Part shown: piece by piece, positions 10,447-19,178 of the stretch | Layout of the letters: each line of letters begins with the position of its first letter | Position numbering within the stretch: position 1 is the first letter of the stretch | DNA from: Verrucomicrobiales bacterium | GTDB taxonomy: Bacteria; Verrucomicrobiota; Verrucomicrobiia; Verrucomicrobiales; DEV007 | Assembly: GCA_002698785.1 (NCBI GenBank) | Contig: PAAG01000038.1 | Location: 144,684 to 208,683 of the forward strand | Reading direction: 5' to 3' | DNA: 64,000 nucleotides | Notes under the pieces: generated by a model | The model's input: the letters and a program-made list of their open reading frames with translations, nothing else | Database searches by the model: none | Told to the model about the DNA's origin: nothing | Position numbers and translations under genes: made by a program

Positions 10447-10628
10447 TTTTTAATACAAAAGTTCTCAAGAAAGTTCAAAAATCTGCAATTTCTGTTTGCA
10501 ATTTTTTGTCAGAAATGAGAAATCATTCTCTAACGCGAGATTAATTTGAGGAATATCGCCTAAATTGAGGTGATGTCACGAGAATCTCTCAAATTTTTGC
10601 GCGGAAATACAAAATTTGAAGGTGACGT

Positions 10629-11384
10629 ATGAGGGAAATTGAGAAGGTAATGGTTCATAGCGTTGAGGAGTTTCTGCAGGAAATGGTTCCTCAGCTCGGA
10701 TTTCTTCGGACTCCGATCTATCGGGGGCAGGCGAAGAGTGATTGGTCGATTCGTCCCACTTTGTTTCGAGAAGAGGTGGCAAAGACGGAATTTTCTACTT
10801 GGGCAGAACTTGAGGCAGCCTTTTTGATCCGCATGAAACAAGCGGCTCGAGGAGATTTGGGATACGAGCCAATGACGGAGTTGGAGTGGATGTCGATCGC
10901 TCAGCACAATGGCTTACCCACACGGATGTCCACATGGACCACGAACGCCCTAGTAGCTCTCTACTATGCCTGCGATACATCGGTGGGAGATGAAGATGGT
11001 GCCGTATGGCGGATCCTCCCTGGGGAAAAGGAATTGGTGATTTCTCAGGACTACGAGCAGGTTCCTGAGCAGCCGAAGATGTATGTTCCTCAAAAAATGA
11101 ATCCCGCGATGCTTAACCAGCGAGTGACCTATCTCTGCCACCCGCTACCAGCAGAGGACGCGACACCAGAAACCTTCGAAGACGTTTTTGAACTGGGTTC
11201 CGACAACCTTCACCTTGCGAAGATTGTGATTCCTGCTGCTGAGAAAAATTTCATTCGCAGGCGACTCGCGACCATGGGAGTGGACAGTCGATCTCTCAAT
11301 CCGGGATTGGCAGGCTTGTGTCAGCAGATTCGCGAAGAAGTCTATTCCCACACGGACAGCTACGAGTGGATCTTTCCGCAGTGA
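10629..11384 (+). CDS. FRG-domain protein
   Basis: 251 aa. The FRG motif appears as IYRGQAKSDWSIRPTLFRE (about residues 32-50), followed by the family's second block EWMSIAQHNGLPTRMSTWTTNALVALYYAC (about 90-117, matching the Q-H-x-G-x-P-T-R pattern). The family name comes from the F/Y-R-G triad. The biochemical role is not established, though such genes often occur in variable or defence-type islands. The start is the ATG at 10629 with GAAGGTG just upstream. It is divergent from a winged-helix-like gene and convergent with a hydrolase whose stop lies only two bases away. No nuclease or other effector domain is visible outside the FRG region. Confidence 0.75.
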   Translation: MREIEKVMVHSVEEFLQEMVPQLGFLRTPIYRGQAKSDWSIRPTLFREEVAKTEFSTWAELEAAFLIRMKQAARGDLGYEPMTELEWMSIAQHNGLPTRMSTWTTNALVALYYACDTSVGDEDGAVWRILPGEKELVISQDYEQVPEQPKMYVPQKMNPAMLNQRVTYLCHPLPAEDATPETFEDVFELGSDNLHLAKIVIPAAEKNFIRRRLATMGVDSRSLNPGLAGLCQQIREEVYSHTDSYEWIFPQ

Positions 11385-11386
11385 TC

Positions 11387-12289
11387 CTAGCGGAGCTGCC
11401 TTCGGAAAAAGTTACGGACGGTATTGAGAACAGCTGGCGTGGTAAACTCCGGTCCGCCATGTCCAGCACCTTCGACGATTACGTACTTCACGCGGATCTT
11501 TTGTTTCGCCAGTGCTGACTGGAGGCGTTTGCTTTGCTCCAAGGGAACTCCCGGGTCATTCTCTCCGTGCATGATGAGAAATGGGGGATCATCTTCGCTA
11601 ACATGATAGAGTGCGCTAGCGTCTTTAGCCAATTCGGGGACATCCTGGACTGTTGCTCCCAGCAGTTTTGCTCCGTTTGACTGGCTGACCTGCTCCAATG
11701 TGCGGGTCTCGCTGACGACATTGGGAGGCATTGTTAGTAGGTCGGTTGGACCAAACCAGTCGCATACTGCCTGGACTCTCGAGCTGACCTCTTCCTCGCC
11801 TGCGGGTCGGGTGCCCATCAGTGCCACCAAGTGGCCTCCGGCCGAAGATCCCCACGCGCCAATCTTATCAGGATCCAGTCCGTGTTTCTCAGCGTTCTTG
11901 CGAACCCATCTGACCGCAGCATAACAATCCTCAATCTGAGCCGGCCATTGCGCTACATCGGTTAAGCGGTAGTTGATGCTGGCTATAGCGAAGCCATATT
12001 TAGTAAGGAAAGCTGCCTTGCACGCCTTTTTATCACCCTTGAGCCAACCACCTCCATGAACCCAAAGGATGGTCGGGAGTTTCTCTTCTGGGTTACTCTT
12101 GGGAAGGTAAAGGTCGAGCAATAGATCCACACCGTCATGTTGAGCATAGACGATATCCTTGGTGACCTTGGTTCCGGGCGGAATCAAAACTTTCGGCTTC
12201 TGCTGTGAATACAGATCGCTGGCGGGGCCGAGAAGAATTGAGGCAAGCAGGCACGTCCAGAGTAGTTGGGGGCTTTGTCGTAACCGCAT
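11387..12289 (-). CDS. secreted alpha/beta hydrolase (BD-FAE/esterase type)
   Basis: 300 aa with an N-terminal signal sequence (LLWTCLLASILLGPASDLYS). The oxyanion segment is LWVHGGGWLKGDK, the nucleophile elbow GAWGSSAGGHL, the acid MHGENDPGVP and the base EGAGHGG, so the Ser-Asp-His triad is complete. The GSSAGG elbow and HGGGW segment place it near the BD-FAE/acetyl-xylan-esterase group common in Planctomycetes and Verrucomicrobiota. A carbohydrate ester is a likely substrate. It is divergent from the sulfatase gene, with the two starts 58 bases apart. Confidence 0.87.
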   Translation of the reverse strand: MRLRQSPQLLWTCLLASILLGPASDLYSQQKPKVLIPPGTKVTKDIVYAQHDGVDLLLDLYLPKSNPEEKLPTILWVHGGGWLKGDKKACKAAFLTKYGFAIASINYRLTDVAQWPAQIEDCYAAVRWVRKNAEKHGLDPDKIGAWGSSAGGHLVALMGTRPAGEEEVSSRVQAVCDWFGPTDLLTMPPNVVSETRTLEQVSQSNGAKLLGATVQDVPELAKDASALYHVSEDDPPFLIMHGENDPGVPLEQSKRLQSALAKQKIRVKYVIVEGAGHGGPEFTTPAVLNTVRNFFRRQLR

Positions 12290-12347
12290 TGGAAAGAGGC
12301 TATTGAAAATCCATTGCGAAGTCCATCATTCTTCGCGAGGATTTTTG

Positions 12348-13835
12348 ATGATGCGTAGTATTCTATACTTTCTGGGAATTTTATTTTTCATTTCGGGGAA
12401 TTTGTGTTCTTCGCAAAAGCCTAACATTCTCTTCCTCTTTTGTGATGATCACGCTACCCAGGCGATCAGCGCTTACGGAGGTCCATTGGCCGAAATTGCC
12501 CCGACTCCGAATATTGACCGTATCGCAAAGGAAGGGATGCTGTTTCGAAAGTGCTACGTCACCAACTCGATTTGCGGTCCGTCCAGGGCGGTTGTTCTGA
12601 CGGGAAAGTATTCTCATTTGAACGGCTTTCGGGTGAACGGCGACACCTTTGATGGATCGCAGCAGACTGCGCCGAAATTGCTGAGAAAAGCCGGGTATCA
12701 AACCGCCATTGTAGGGAAGTGGCATTTGAAGTCGGAGCCGACTGGGTTTGATCACTTCGAAGTGCTTCGCGGTCAGGGGCAATACTACAACCCGATTCTG
12801 AATACGGATGGCAAAAAGGTAAAGCACGAAGGATACACGACCGATGTTATCACAGACCAGACTCTCGAATGGCTGGACAATCGAGATCCTGACAAACCCT
12901 TTTTTCTCATGTCTCAGCACAAGGCGCCGCATGGACGATGGGAACCTGCGATACGACATCTCGACTTCCTGGCTGACATCGACGTTCCAGAGCCTTCGAC
13001 TCTTTTTGACGACTATTCGGGAAGGAGTAAAGCCGCGGCGGGCCACAAAATGGGGCTGGCAGATCACATGGGGCCGCATCGGTTGATGCTGGAATATTCC
13101 AGTAAACTGACGCCAAAGCAAAAGACGGCATTGGACGAGTATTTCGAGCCGAGGAATAAGGCCTACCTTGAGGCAAACCTGGAAGGGCGGGACCGAACTC
13201 GCTGGCACTATCAAAGATACATCAAAAATTATCTTCGGTGTGTGAAGGCGGTAGATGAGAGTGTTGGGCGTCTATTGAAATATCTCGATGACAATGGGCT
13301 GACTGAAAATACCGTCGTGATATACAGTTCCGACCAGGGCTTCTACTTGGGGGAGCACGGTTGGTTCGACAAGCGGTGGATGTATGAGGAGAGCTTCCGG
13401 ACCCCCTTGCTGGTCAGGTGGCCCGGGATGGTAGCTCCTGGAACGGTGAACTCGAAGGACATTGTATCGAATCTCGACTTTGCTTCTACGTTTCTCGATG
13501 TGGCGGATGCGCCGATACCAAATGACCTTCAGGGGAGGAGTCTGACCCCGGTCTTACGAGGCAATACGCCGAGCGATTGGCGAGACTATCACTACTACCA
13601 CTATTATGAGTCCGGTGGTCACGGGGTGCCGTTGCATTTCGGGGTGACGGACGGAAGATACAAACTGATTCGTTTTCCTGAACCGCGCATCGATGCCTGG
13701 GAATTGTATGGCCTTGAGAGCGATCCGCGGGAGTTGGAAAGTCGCTTTGGTGACCCCGCCTTGTCAGACGTTCAAGCTGAGCTGGAAGACCAACTCCGAG
13801 CGTTGCAGAAGAAATACGAAGTGCCTGTAGAGTGA
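12348..13835 (+). CDS. secreted sulfatase
   Basis: 495 aa from the ATG at 12348, which has GAGG seven bases upstream and opens straight into a signal peptide (ILYFLGILFFISGNLC). A longer frame back to 12159 runs through the divergent hydrolase gene and is unlikely. Metal ligands are in LFCDDHA. The type I sulfatase signature is CGPSRAVVLTGKYSHLNG with Cys76 as the formylglycine precursor, followed by IVGKWHLKSEPTGFDHF. SSDQGFYLGEHGWFDKRWMYEES is the second conserved block. Substrates of this group are sulfated polysaccharides or sugars. A maturation enzyme (FGE or anSME) is required. No recognisable one is in this window, since the FGE-fold proteins here lack the catalytic cysteines. Confidence 0.93.
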   Translation: MMRSILYFLGILFFISGNLCSSQKPNILFLFCDDHATQAISAYGGPLAEIAPTPNIDRIAKEGMLFRKCYVTNSICGPSRAVVLTGKYSHLNGFRVNGDTFDGSQQTAPKLLRKAGYQTAIVGKWHLKSEPTGFDHFEVLRGQGQYYNPILNTDGKKVKHEGYTTDVITDQTLEWLDNRDPDKPFFLMSQHKAPHGRWEPAIRHLDFLADIDVPEPSTLFDDYSGRSKAAAGHKMGLADHMGPHRLMLEYSSKLTPKQKTALDEYFEPRNKAYLEANLEGRDRTRWHYQRYIKNYLRCVKAVDESVGRLLKYLDDNGLTENTVVIYSSDQGFYLGEHGWFDKRWMYEESFRTPLLVRWPGMVAPGTVNSKDIVSNLDFASTFLDVADAPIPNDLQGRSLTPVLRGNTPSDWRDYHYYHYYESGGHGVPLHFGVTDGRYKLIRFPEPRIDAWELYGLESDPRELESRFGDPALSDVQAELEDQLRALQKKYEVPVE

Positions 13836-13896
13836 GAGCGCGAATGCGCCGGATTCCGGCTCGACCCTGGTTTTCCGTGAAACTATCTGTGGAGTT

Positions 13897-15234
13897 ATGA
13901 CGACACGTCGTAATCTCCTGAAGGGCGGGGCAGCAGCCTCCGTGATCGCTGCGGCACCTGCATTTGTGCGAGGGCAGAACCTCAACTCCAAGCTTCAACT
14001 GGCCTCGATCGGTTCTGACGGGAAGGGTTTCAGCGATATCAAAGCGATGTCGACTCACGACAAGCAGAAGTATGTGTCATTCTGCGACATCGACCTGAAC
14101 CGCACGCTGAACGTAAAAAAGTTAAGTCCAGAGACGCCGATTTATCAGGATTTTCGCGAGATGTTTGCTGAGATGGGGGATGACATCGATGCCGTTACCG
14201 TTTCGACACCCGATCACATGCATGCCTATTGCACCATCAGTGCGATGAATATGGGCAAGCATGTCTATTGCCAAAAGCCGCTCACTCACAACGTCTGGGA
14301 ATCGCGGCAGGTCGTAAATAAGGCAAAAGAGAGCGGAGTGGTGACTCGTATGGGAAACCAAATTCACTCGCACAAATTTTATCGCACTGCCGTACAGATC
14401 ATTCAGTCCGGACGGATAGGAAAGGTGACGCAGGTCCACTGCTGGGTGCCTTCCACTGGGCACGGAAAGAGCGGCCATATCAGTCGTCCAAAGGGTGAAG
14501 ACCCAGTACCGGACACTATCAACTGGGAGAGCTGGATCGGTGTTGCTCCGATGCGTCCTTACACGGCTGCCTATCGCTGTTATCATCCTTGGGGATGGCG
14601 TGACTGGCAGGATTTTGGTGGTGGCTCCGTAGGTGATTTCGGCTGCCACATTCTCGATCCAATCTATACGGCGTTAAAGATAACCGGACACGCCGATGAC
14701 TTTTTCGCGGAACATTCCGGGATGAATGACGAGGTGTGGCCAGCCCAGACCACTTACAAGTTTACTGTTCCGGGTACGGAATATACGGCAGCCGATCGAC
14801 TCACCATCACATGGAATGACGGAGGTCGACAGCCAAGCACGAAAGGTTCCCACCTTCCCGCGAGGGAAGCGCTTCCCCGTAGTGGTTCTCTGGTCATTGG
14901 TGAGCAAGGCACTCTTGTTATCCCTCATGTTGCAGAACCTCGCCTTTATTTTGAAGGGACTGGCTACAGCACTGATTATGAGATGGCGGACGATCGCGAT
15001 CATTATCACGGTTGGATCGATGCGTGTCTCGATGGGGAACAGCCTTCCGCGAATTTCGAATATGGCGGCCTTCTCACAGAAACCATACTACTGGGTAATA
15101 TTGCGGTTCGGTTTCCGAAGGAAAAACTGAAGTGGGATGCTGAGAATATGCGCATCACGAATATCGAGGAGGCCAACAAGTGGCTCACTCGCGATTATCG
15201 TGAAGGATGGGAATTGGAGAAACTGCTTGGGTGA
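13897..15234 (+). CDS. Tat-exported Gfo/Idh/MocA oxidoreductase
   Basis: 445 aa. The N-terminus MTTRRNLLKGGAAASVIAAAPAFVRGQ is a twin-arginine signal. The dinucleotide fold follows, with VSTPDHMHAYCTISAMNMGKHVYCQKPLTHNVWE, where QKP replaces the usual EKP. The downstream block GGGSVGDFGCHILDPIYTAL is typical of the large PVC-group secreted clade. It follows the sulfatase by 61 bases on the same strand. In this phylum such pairs commonly act on sugars released from polysaccharides, but the substrate is unknown. It ends one base before the stop of the convergent thioredoxin-type gene. Confidence 0.92.
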   Translation: MTTRRNLLKGGAAASVIAAAPAFVRGQNLNSKLQLASIGSDGKGFSDIKAMSTHDKQKYVSFCDIDLNRTLNVKKLSPETPIYQDFREMFAEMGDDIDAVTVSTPDHMHAYCTISAMNMGKHVYCQKPLTHNVWESRQVVNKAKESGVVTRMGNQIHSHKFYRTAVQIIQSGRIGKVTQVHCWVPSTGHGKSGHISRPKGEDPVPDTINWESWIGVAPMRPYTAAYRCYHPWGWRDWQDFGGGSVGDFGCHILDPIYTALKITGHADDFFAEHSGMNDEVWPAQTTYKFTVPGTEYTAADRLTITWNDGGRQPSTKGSHLPAREALPRSGSLVIGEQGTLVIPHVAEPRLYFEGTGYSTDYEMADDRDHYHGWIDACLDGEQPSANFEYGGLLTETILLGNIAVRFPKEKLKWDAENMRITNIEEANKWLTRDYREGWELEKLLG

Positions 15235-16413
15235 TCAGTTAGGCGAATAAAAACGTCCTAACTGATCTACAATTACAGTTTTGATCTCAACGGGATCAAT
15301 TTCGCCTGAGACGCGGTGGATGATTTCTCCTCCTGGAGCGACAAGAATGGTGTGGGGCAGAGTTCCCTGCCATTCGGGATCGATTGCTTCGGCTAATTCA
15401 TCCGTGCTTCCTTCGAAAAGATAGTTGTTTGTGGTGCGACCTTCTTCCTCAAGCGAGGCTTCCGTGAGCCTTGGAAGAGCGGCGTGAAATCGCGAGAGGA
15501 TGGTTCCAGCTTTGTCGATCGCTCCCGGCGCATCGGTGCTGATAGTGATCATGTCGAATCCTCTTGTTTCGAACTGTCGTCCTATCTCTACCAGGTGAGG
15601 CATTTCGCCAACACAGGGGCCGCACCAGGTTGCCCAGAAATTGATCAGGCGAAGTTTGTCTGTCGCGTTAGAGCGAAGCTCCTTCGCTTCCGCCGGAGAG
15701 AGCGGTTCGATTGTTACTTCCTTTGCTTCGAATTCTTCGTTGTATTTTGTAACGAGGTCTCGCTTGTAGGCCCATTTCGTCGTGCATCCGTGGGCTCTGG
15801 TTTCTTCAACGGGCACCTCTTTTCCTGCTAACAGGGCATCAATCGCATTTCGAGCGTCGTGGCTTTCGATGGTCGAAGGATTTCCGTAGCGGGAATCATC
15901 TACTCGACCTGCATATCGGAGAGTTCGCTCTTTATCAAAAATGAAAATGTGCGGTGTTGCCAGTGCTCCATATGCTTTGGACGTTTCCTGCGTTTCTCCA
16001 TCGTAGAGATAAGGGAAATTGAAATCGTTGTCCTCGGCATGGCGTTTCATGTCTTCGAGGGTGTCCCCGTACACGGAATACCCGAGCTCATTCAACCGAA
16101 CGGATTCAGGGTCGTTGGGAGAAATTGCTACCAGTTGGAAACTTTTATCACTGTAGTCTTCTACGATGGATTTGATTCGTGACTCGGCGCCCTGCGCACT
16201 TGGACAATGATTGCAGGTGAACAGAATGGCGAGAACATCAGCATTGCTGTATTCCGAAAGCGAGTGGTCATTTCCGTCTACGCCGGGCAGCGTAAAGTCC
16301 GGGGCGGTTGCACCGATTTCGAGTGGTTCGACTCCTTCAGGTGGAGGAGGTGCCGCTAATGATCCTACTGTCGTACACAACAATACCTTGATGATCGGGA
16401 TAATTCGCTTCAT
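15235..16413 (-). CDS. secreted two-domain thioredoxin-fold protein
   Basis: 392 aa. A signal-like N-terminus (IIPIIKVLLCTTVGSLAA) precedes two thioredoxin-fold domains. The first (about residues 30-190) is AhpC/TSA-like with GATAPDFTLPGVDG and the CNHC site in LFTCNHCPSAQ, then YGALATPHIFIFDKERTLRYAGRVDD. The second (about 235-385) is TlpA-like with NFWATWCGPCVGEMPHLVEIG. Two distinct CxxC centres in one exported chain suggest an internal redox relay or isomerase/reductase work on cell-envelope proteins. The electron donor is not visible nearby. Confidence 0.85.
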   Translation of the reverse strand: MKRIIPIIKVLLCTTVGSLAAPPPPEGVEPLEIGATAPDFTLPGVDGNDHSLSEYSNADVLAILFTCNHCPSAQGAESRIKSIVEDYSDKSFQLVAISPNDPESVRLNELGYSVYGDTLEDMKRHAEDNDFNFPYLYDGETQETSKAYGALATPHIFIFDKERTLRYAGRVDDSRYGNPSTIESHDARNAIDALLAGKEVPVEETRAHGCTTKWAYKRDLVTKYNEEFEAKEVTIEPLSPAEAKELRSNATDKLRLINFWATWCGPCVGEMPHLVEIGRQFETRGFDMITISTDAPGAIDKAGTILSRFHAALPRLTEASLEEEGRTTNNYLFEGSTDELAEAIDPEWQGTLPHTILVAPGGEIIHRVSGEIDPVEIKTVIVDQLGRFYSPN

Positions 16414-16436
16414 TCGAGAATATACGAGATCAGGAC

Positions 16437-17447
16437 TTAGTTGGAAGCTCCTTCCACTTCACCGGAGGTATTGTCGTCTTCTTTTGTCGCAGAGGAGATA
16501 ACGTTGGCAAAGTCGCTGTAGAGGTCTTCTCCCAGTTCCGTTGTTAAATTCGCTTCCACGAAGTCCAACATTGCCTTCGCACCATTCACTTGATCGACGT
16601 GATAGAACATATCCTTGAGTTTTCCCCATTTCAGCAAGGGAAGTGTGCGGTTGGCAAAATCGTCGGAGTCCAGTGTTCCGAGGACGCCCCGTTGATTGTT
16701 TTGAGCATTCCTTGCCCTTCTTGCCTGGTCGCGATCCATGCCGCGTAGCTGTTCTTCTTTCTTCTGCTCTACCAGCATTGCAAGTCTGGATTGCTGTTCG
16801 ATTCGCTTGTCCCAGGCAGACATGAGTGCACTCGGATTCTCACTGCGAAGGTGTGGAAGGATCGTGCGATCATAGATACCGCCGATGTTAAACGGTACGG
16901 ACTCCCAGTTTTCGTTCTTACCGAGAAGTTTCTCAAGGTAGTACGCTTTAGCGAAAATGGAGCCCGCAACCGATTGCGTGAGCATCGGCCCTGGAAGCTC
17001 TTCCATTCGGCTCAGCCCATCGACATAGCTCATGAGGGAAGAAAACACCTTATCCACAGATTCGACTTCTGCGGCATCACAACTCAAAGCCAGATATCGG
17101 AGCTGATGCTGCAGTGACTCAACAAATTGAGGGTCTCGGAAGCGATCTGATTGATCGTCTTTCCATGCGCGAAAATCTGACTCGGATCTTCCCTCCCGGT
17201 CAAAATTGACCAGTTTGTAGCAGTTGATGTAGAGATCTACGGCGGCTCGAGGATCGGACGCTGCATTCATGAACGCATCTCCGGCGCCACTATTACGGGT
17301 CGATACGTGGTTATCGAGATTCTCTTTGAGAGATTTTAGCTTCGCTTTGAGCGATTCAATTTGCTCAGGGGTCAAGTCGGCACCGCGGACGGGAGAAAAA
17401 CACACGGCAATCGCTGAGAATAGAAACAATCGTAGAAACCAGTTCAT
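16437..17447 (-). CDS. secreted hypothetical protein
   Basis: 336 aa from the ATG at 17447, chosen because it opens directly into a signal peptide (MNWFLRLFLFSAIAVCFSPVRGA). The open frame continues upstream to 17798, but that extension is Pro/Thr/Arg-rich and lies over the start of the divergent gene. The mature protein is helical and charged, with no recognised motif. Segments such as QSRLAMLVEQKKEEQLRGMDRDQARRARNAQ suggest a coiled coil. Acidic residues dominate the C-terminus. It lies 23 bases upstream of the thioredoxin-type gene on the same strand, so co-expression is possible. Confidence 0.65.
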   Translation of the reverse strand: MNWFLRLFLFSAIAVCFSPVRGADLTPEQIESLKAKLKSLKENLDNHVSTRNSGAGDAFMNAASDPRAAVDLYINCYKLVNFDREGRSESDFRAWKDDQSDRFRDPQFVESLQHQLRYLALSCDAAEVESVDKVFSSLMSYVDGLSRMEELPGPMLTQSVAGSIFAKAYYLEKLLGKNENWESVPFNIGGIYDRTILPHLRSENPSALMSAWDKRIEQQSRLAMLVEQKKEEQLRGMDRDQARRARNAQNNQRGVLGTLDSDDFANRTLPLLKWGKLKDMFYHVDQVNGAKAMLDFVEANLTTELGEDLYSDFANVISSATKEDDNTSGEVEGASN

Positions 17448-17583
17448 ATCGGGATCGTATCGGGATTCGTAAGTAGCGACAATATCGAAATGTCGCGCGA
17501 TTAGGAATAAAACCCTGTCACACTGGATGAGTTGCAAGGATGCGAAATTATGTCTTGGCTCGATCCAGAAGTTGCCTAAAGAT

Positions 17584-19128
17584 ATGAGTGATTTGGAAAT
17601 TCCAATGCCACTCTTCCTCAACTCCGATTCTATAGAATCTCTCTGCCCCCTCATATCAGCCGTCGTTACCAATTGGTGGGCTCGGCTTGTCGAGCTATTT
17701 GCCTCTCCCGTCGGTATGGTTGTCCTTGGCGTGGGCTTGGTGGGTCTTTTGATTGGCTGGTTATTGGGGCGTGGTGGTGGAGGTGAGGCAGCAACCAATG
17801 TTTCCTCGGGTGCCGAAGCTGATTCACCAGAACTTGTCTGGAGGCATGAAAAATTGGTTCTTGTCGAGCGCCAGCAGGTTGAAAAGCATCAACGGTTAAT
17901 CCGCTTCCTCGACGGAATAATAAATCCATCCAGCGGCGATGTTAACCAGCTTGGAGTGGCGGTCTTTACTTTTGCTGAGCAAGTTCGCGAAGCACGGCAG
18001 AAAGTGGGCACGGACCTTTCTCGAATGCAGTTGTTGGGTGATCGATTGACCCAGGTAGGAGATGAGGGCGTTCCCCGCCCCGAAGTGGTCTCTGCGGCAA
18101 TTGGAATGGCTGGCAGCCAGGAGAAAAGCCTCGAAAAATCCCGCGACTTGCTGCGCTCTATCTATGCGAGAATCTCGGATTGGGAAGAATCACTTTTATC
18201 CGGGGAAATTTCTGAGGCTCATTCCAAGGCCGAATTGAAGGAAGATACGATTAAGATTAAGGACATGCTTCTTTCCCTTGATTCCGGATGGGATAGTTCG
18301 CCAGATGAGGCAGACCGGCAAATCAGGGAATTGCTCGAATCAACCGGGGAGACTGTTTTCCAGCCCTTGTGCTCCGTTGTACTTGTGGATGGCGGGGAGA
18401 CAGCTTCGCTCTCGGAGACCGATCGACATGCTGAGATTCTACTGGCAGTCGATAGAATTTTGGAAGTCCTCGAACAGCCAGAGCAGCCGAAAAAGATAGA
18501 AGAGGAAGAAGTAAGCCTTGTTCCAGACGATGGCTTTCGTAAGCCAGTTGCAGGAGGGACAACGCATTCTCTAAACGGAACTCCTCCTCGGGAGGCCGCT
18601 CCAGCCGAAGCTGATGAAGTGGAAACGGAGATTCCGGCAGAGGAGGGTTTTTCTGTCTTATTTTGTTCAAATCAGGTGGGATTGTGGGGGCAGGACGTTT
18701 ATCGCGGAGAACGCTGTAGAGCGCGCTCGATTGCGCAATTTCCCGATTGGGCCGAATGGATTTCGATCCGGCGACTCGACACGGGTGAAAGGATTTTCAG
18801 CCCTACTTCGGCGGCGAGTTTCAAAAATGGAGAGGTAGACTCACCATTCGGATTTAATGGCTCTAACGAACTTTTTTACGGAGCACGGCACTTGGGAATC
18901 TACTCCGATGCCTGTCCAAATGAAGTGGAGACCCGATTTACCTATGGAGGTTGGGGATTTGGCCACCGAATGAGCGATTCTTCGAGTGGCTCTGCTTCTC
19001 CGCAAGCCTCTGGCTGGGAGGGTGTAGAGATTCCTGGTGACACGGTTTTCGAGATCGCAATCCATGCCGCATTACCTGAAATTGGAGAACTGGACAAAGT
19101 CCTGAGCTTAGAACCTCAGGAGGTATAG
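17584..19128 (+). CDS. hypothetical membrane-anchored protein upstream of the kinase
   Basis: 514 aa from the ATG at 17584. An ATG at 17527 would add 19 residues. There is one TM segment near the N-terminus (VGMVVLGVGLVGLLIGWLLGRGGGG). A long helical region with heptad-like charge follows (about 75-270), then an acidic Pro/Glu linker, then a C-terminal globular domain of about 140 residues. That domain is rich in G, W and F (GLWGQDVYRGERCRARSIAQFP, NELFYGARHLGIY, YGGWGFGHR) and matches no family I know. The next gene, a kinase-PEGA-FGE receptor, begins 50 bases downstream, so the two may work together in signalling or as a scaffold. Function is unknown. Confidence 0.6.
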   Translation: MSDLEIPMPLFLNSDSIESLCPLISAVVTNWWARLVELFASPVGMVVLGVGLVGLLIGWLLGRGGGGEAATNVSSGAEADSPELVWRHEKLVLVERQQVEKHQRLIRFLDGIINPSSGDVNQLGVAVFTFAEQVREARQKVGTDLSRMQLLGDRLTQVGDEGVPRPEVVSAAIGMAGSQEKSLEKSRDLLRSIYARISDWEESLLSGEISEAHSKAELKEDTIKIKDMLLSLDSGWDSSPDEADRQIRELLESTGETVFQPLCSVVLVDGGETASLSETDRHAEILLAVDRILEVLEQPEQPKKIEEEEVSLVPDDGFRKPVAGGTTHSLNGTPPREAAPAEADEVETEIPAEEGFSVLFCSNQVGLWGQDVYRGERCRARSIAQFPDWAEWISIRRLDTGERIFSPTSAASFKNGEVDSPFGFNGSNELFYGARHLGIYSDACPNEVETRFTYGGWGFGHRMSDSSSGSASPQASGWEGVEIPGDTVFEIAIHAALPEIGELDKVLSLEPQEV

Positions 19129-19178
19129 GATTTTCATCCAATGCTGATACCAGTGGAAAAAGCCCGCTGAATCGCGTA

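Noticed and set aside
12159..12347. 63-residue N-terminal extension of the sulfatase
   Set aside because: It overlaps the divergent hydrolase gene, and the ATG at 12348 has a ribosome site and opens into a signal peptide.
17448..17798. 117-residue extension of the secreted hypothetical protein
   Set aside because: Pro/Arg-rich sequence opposite the divergent gene; the ATG at 17447 starts a clean signal peptide.
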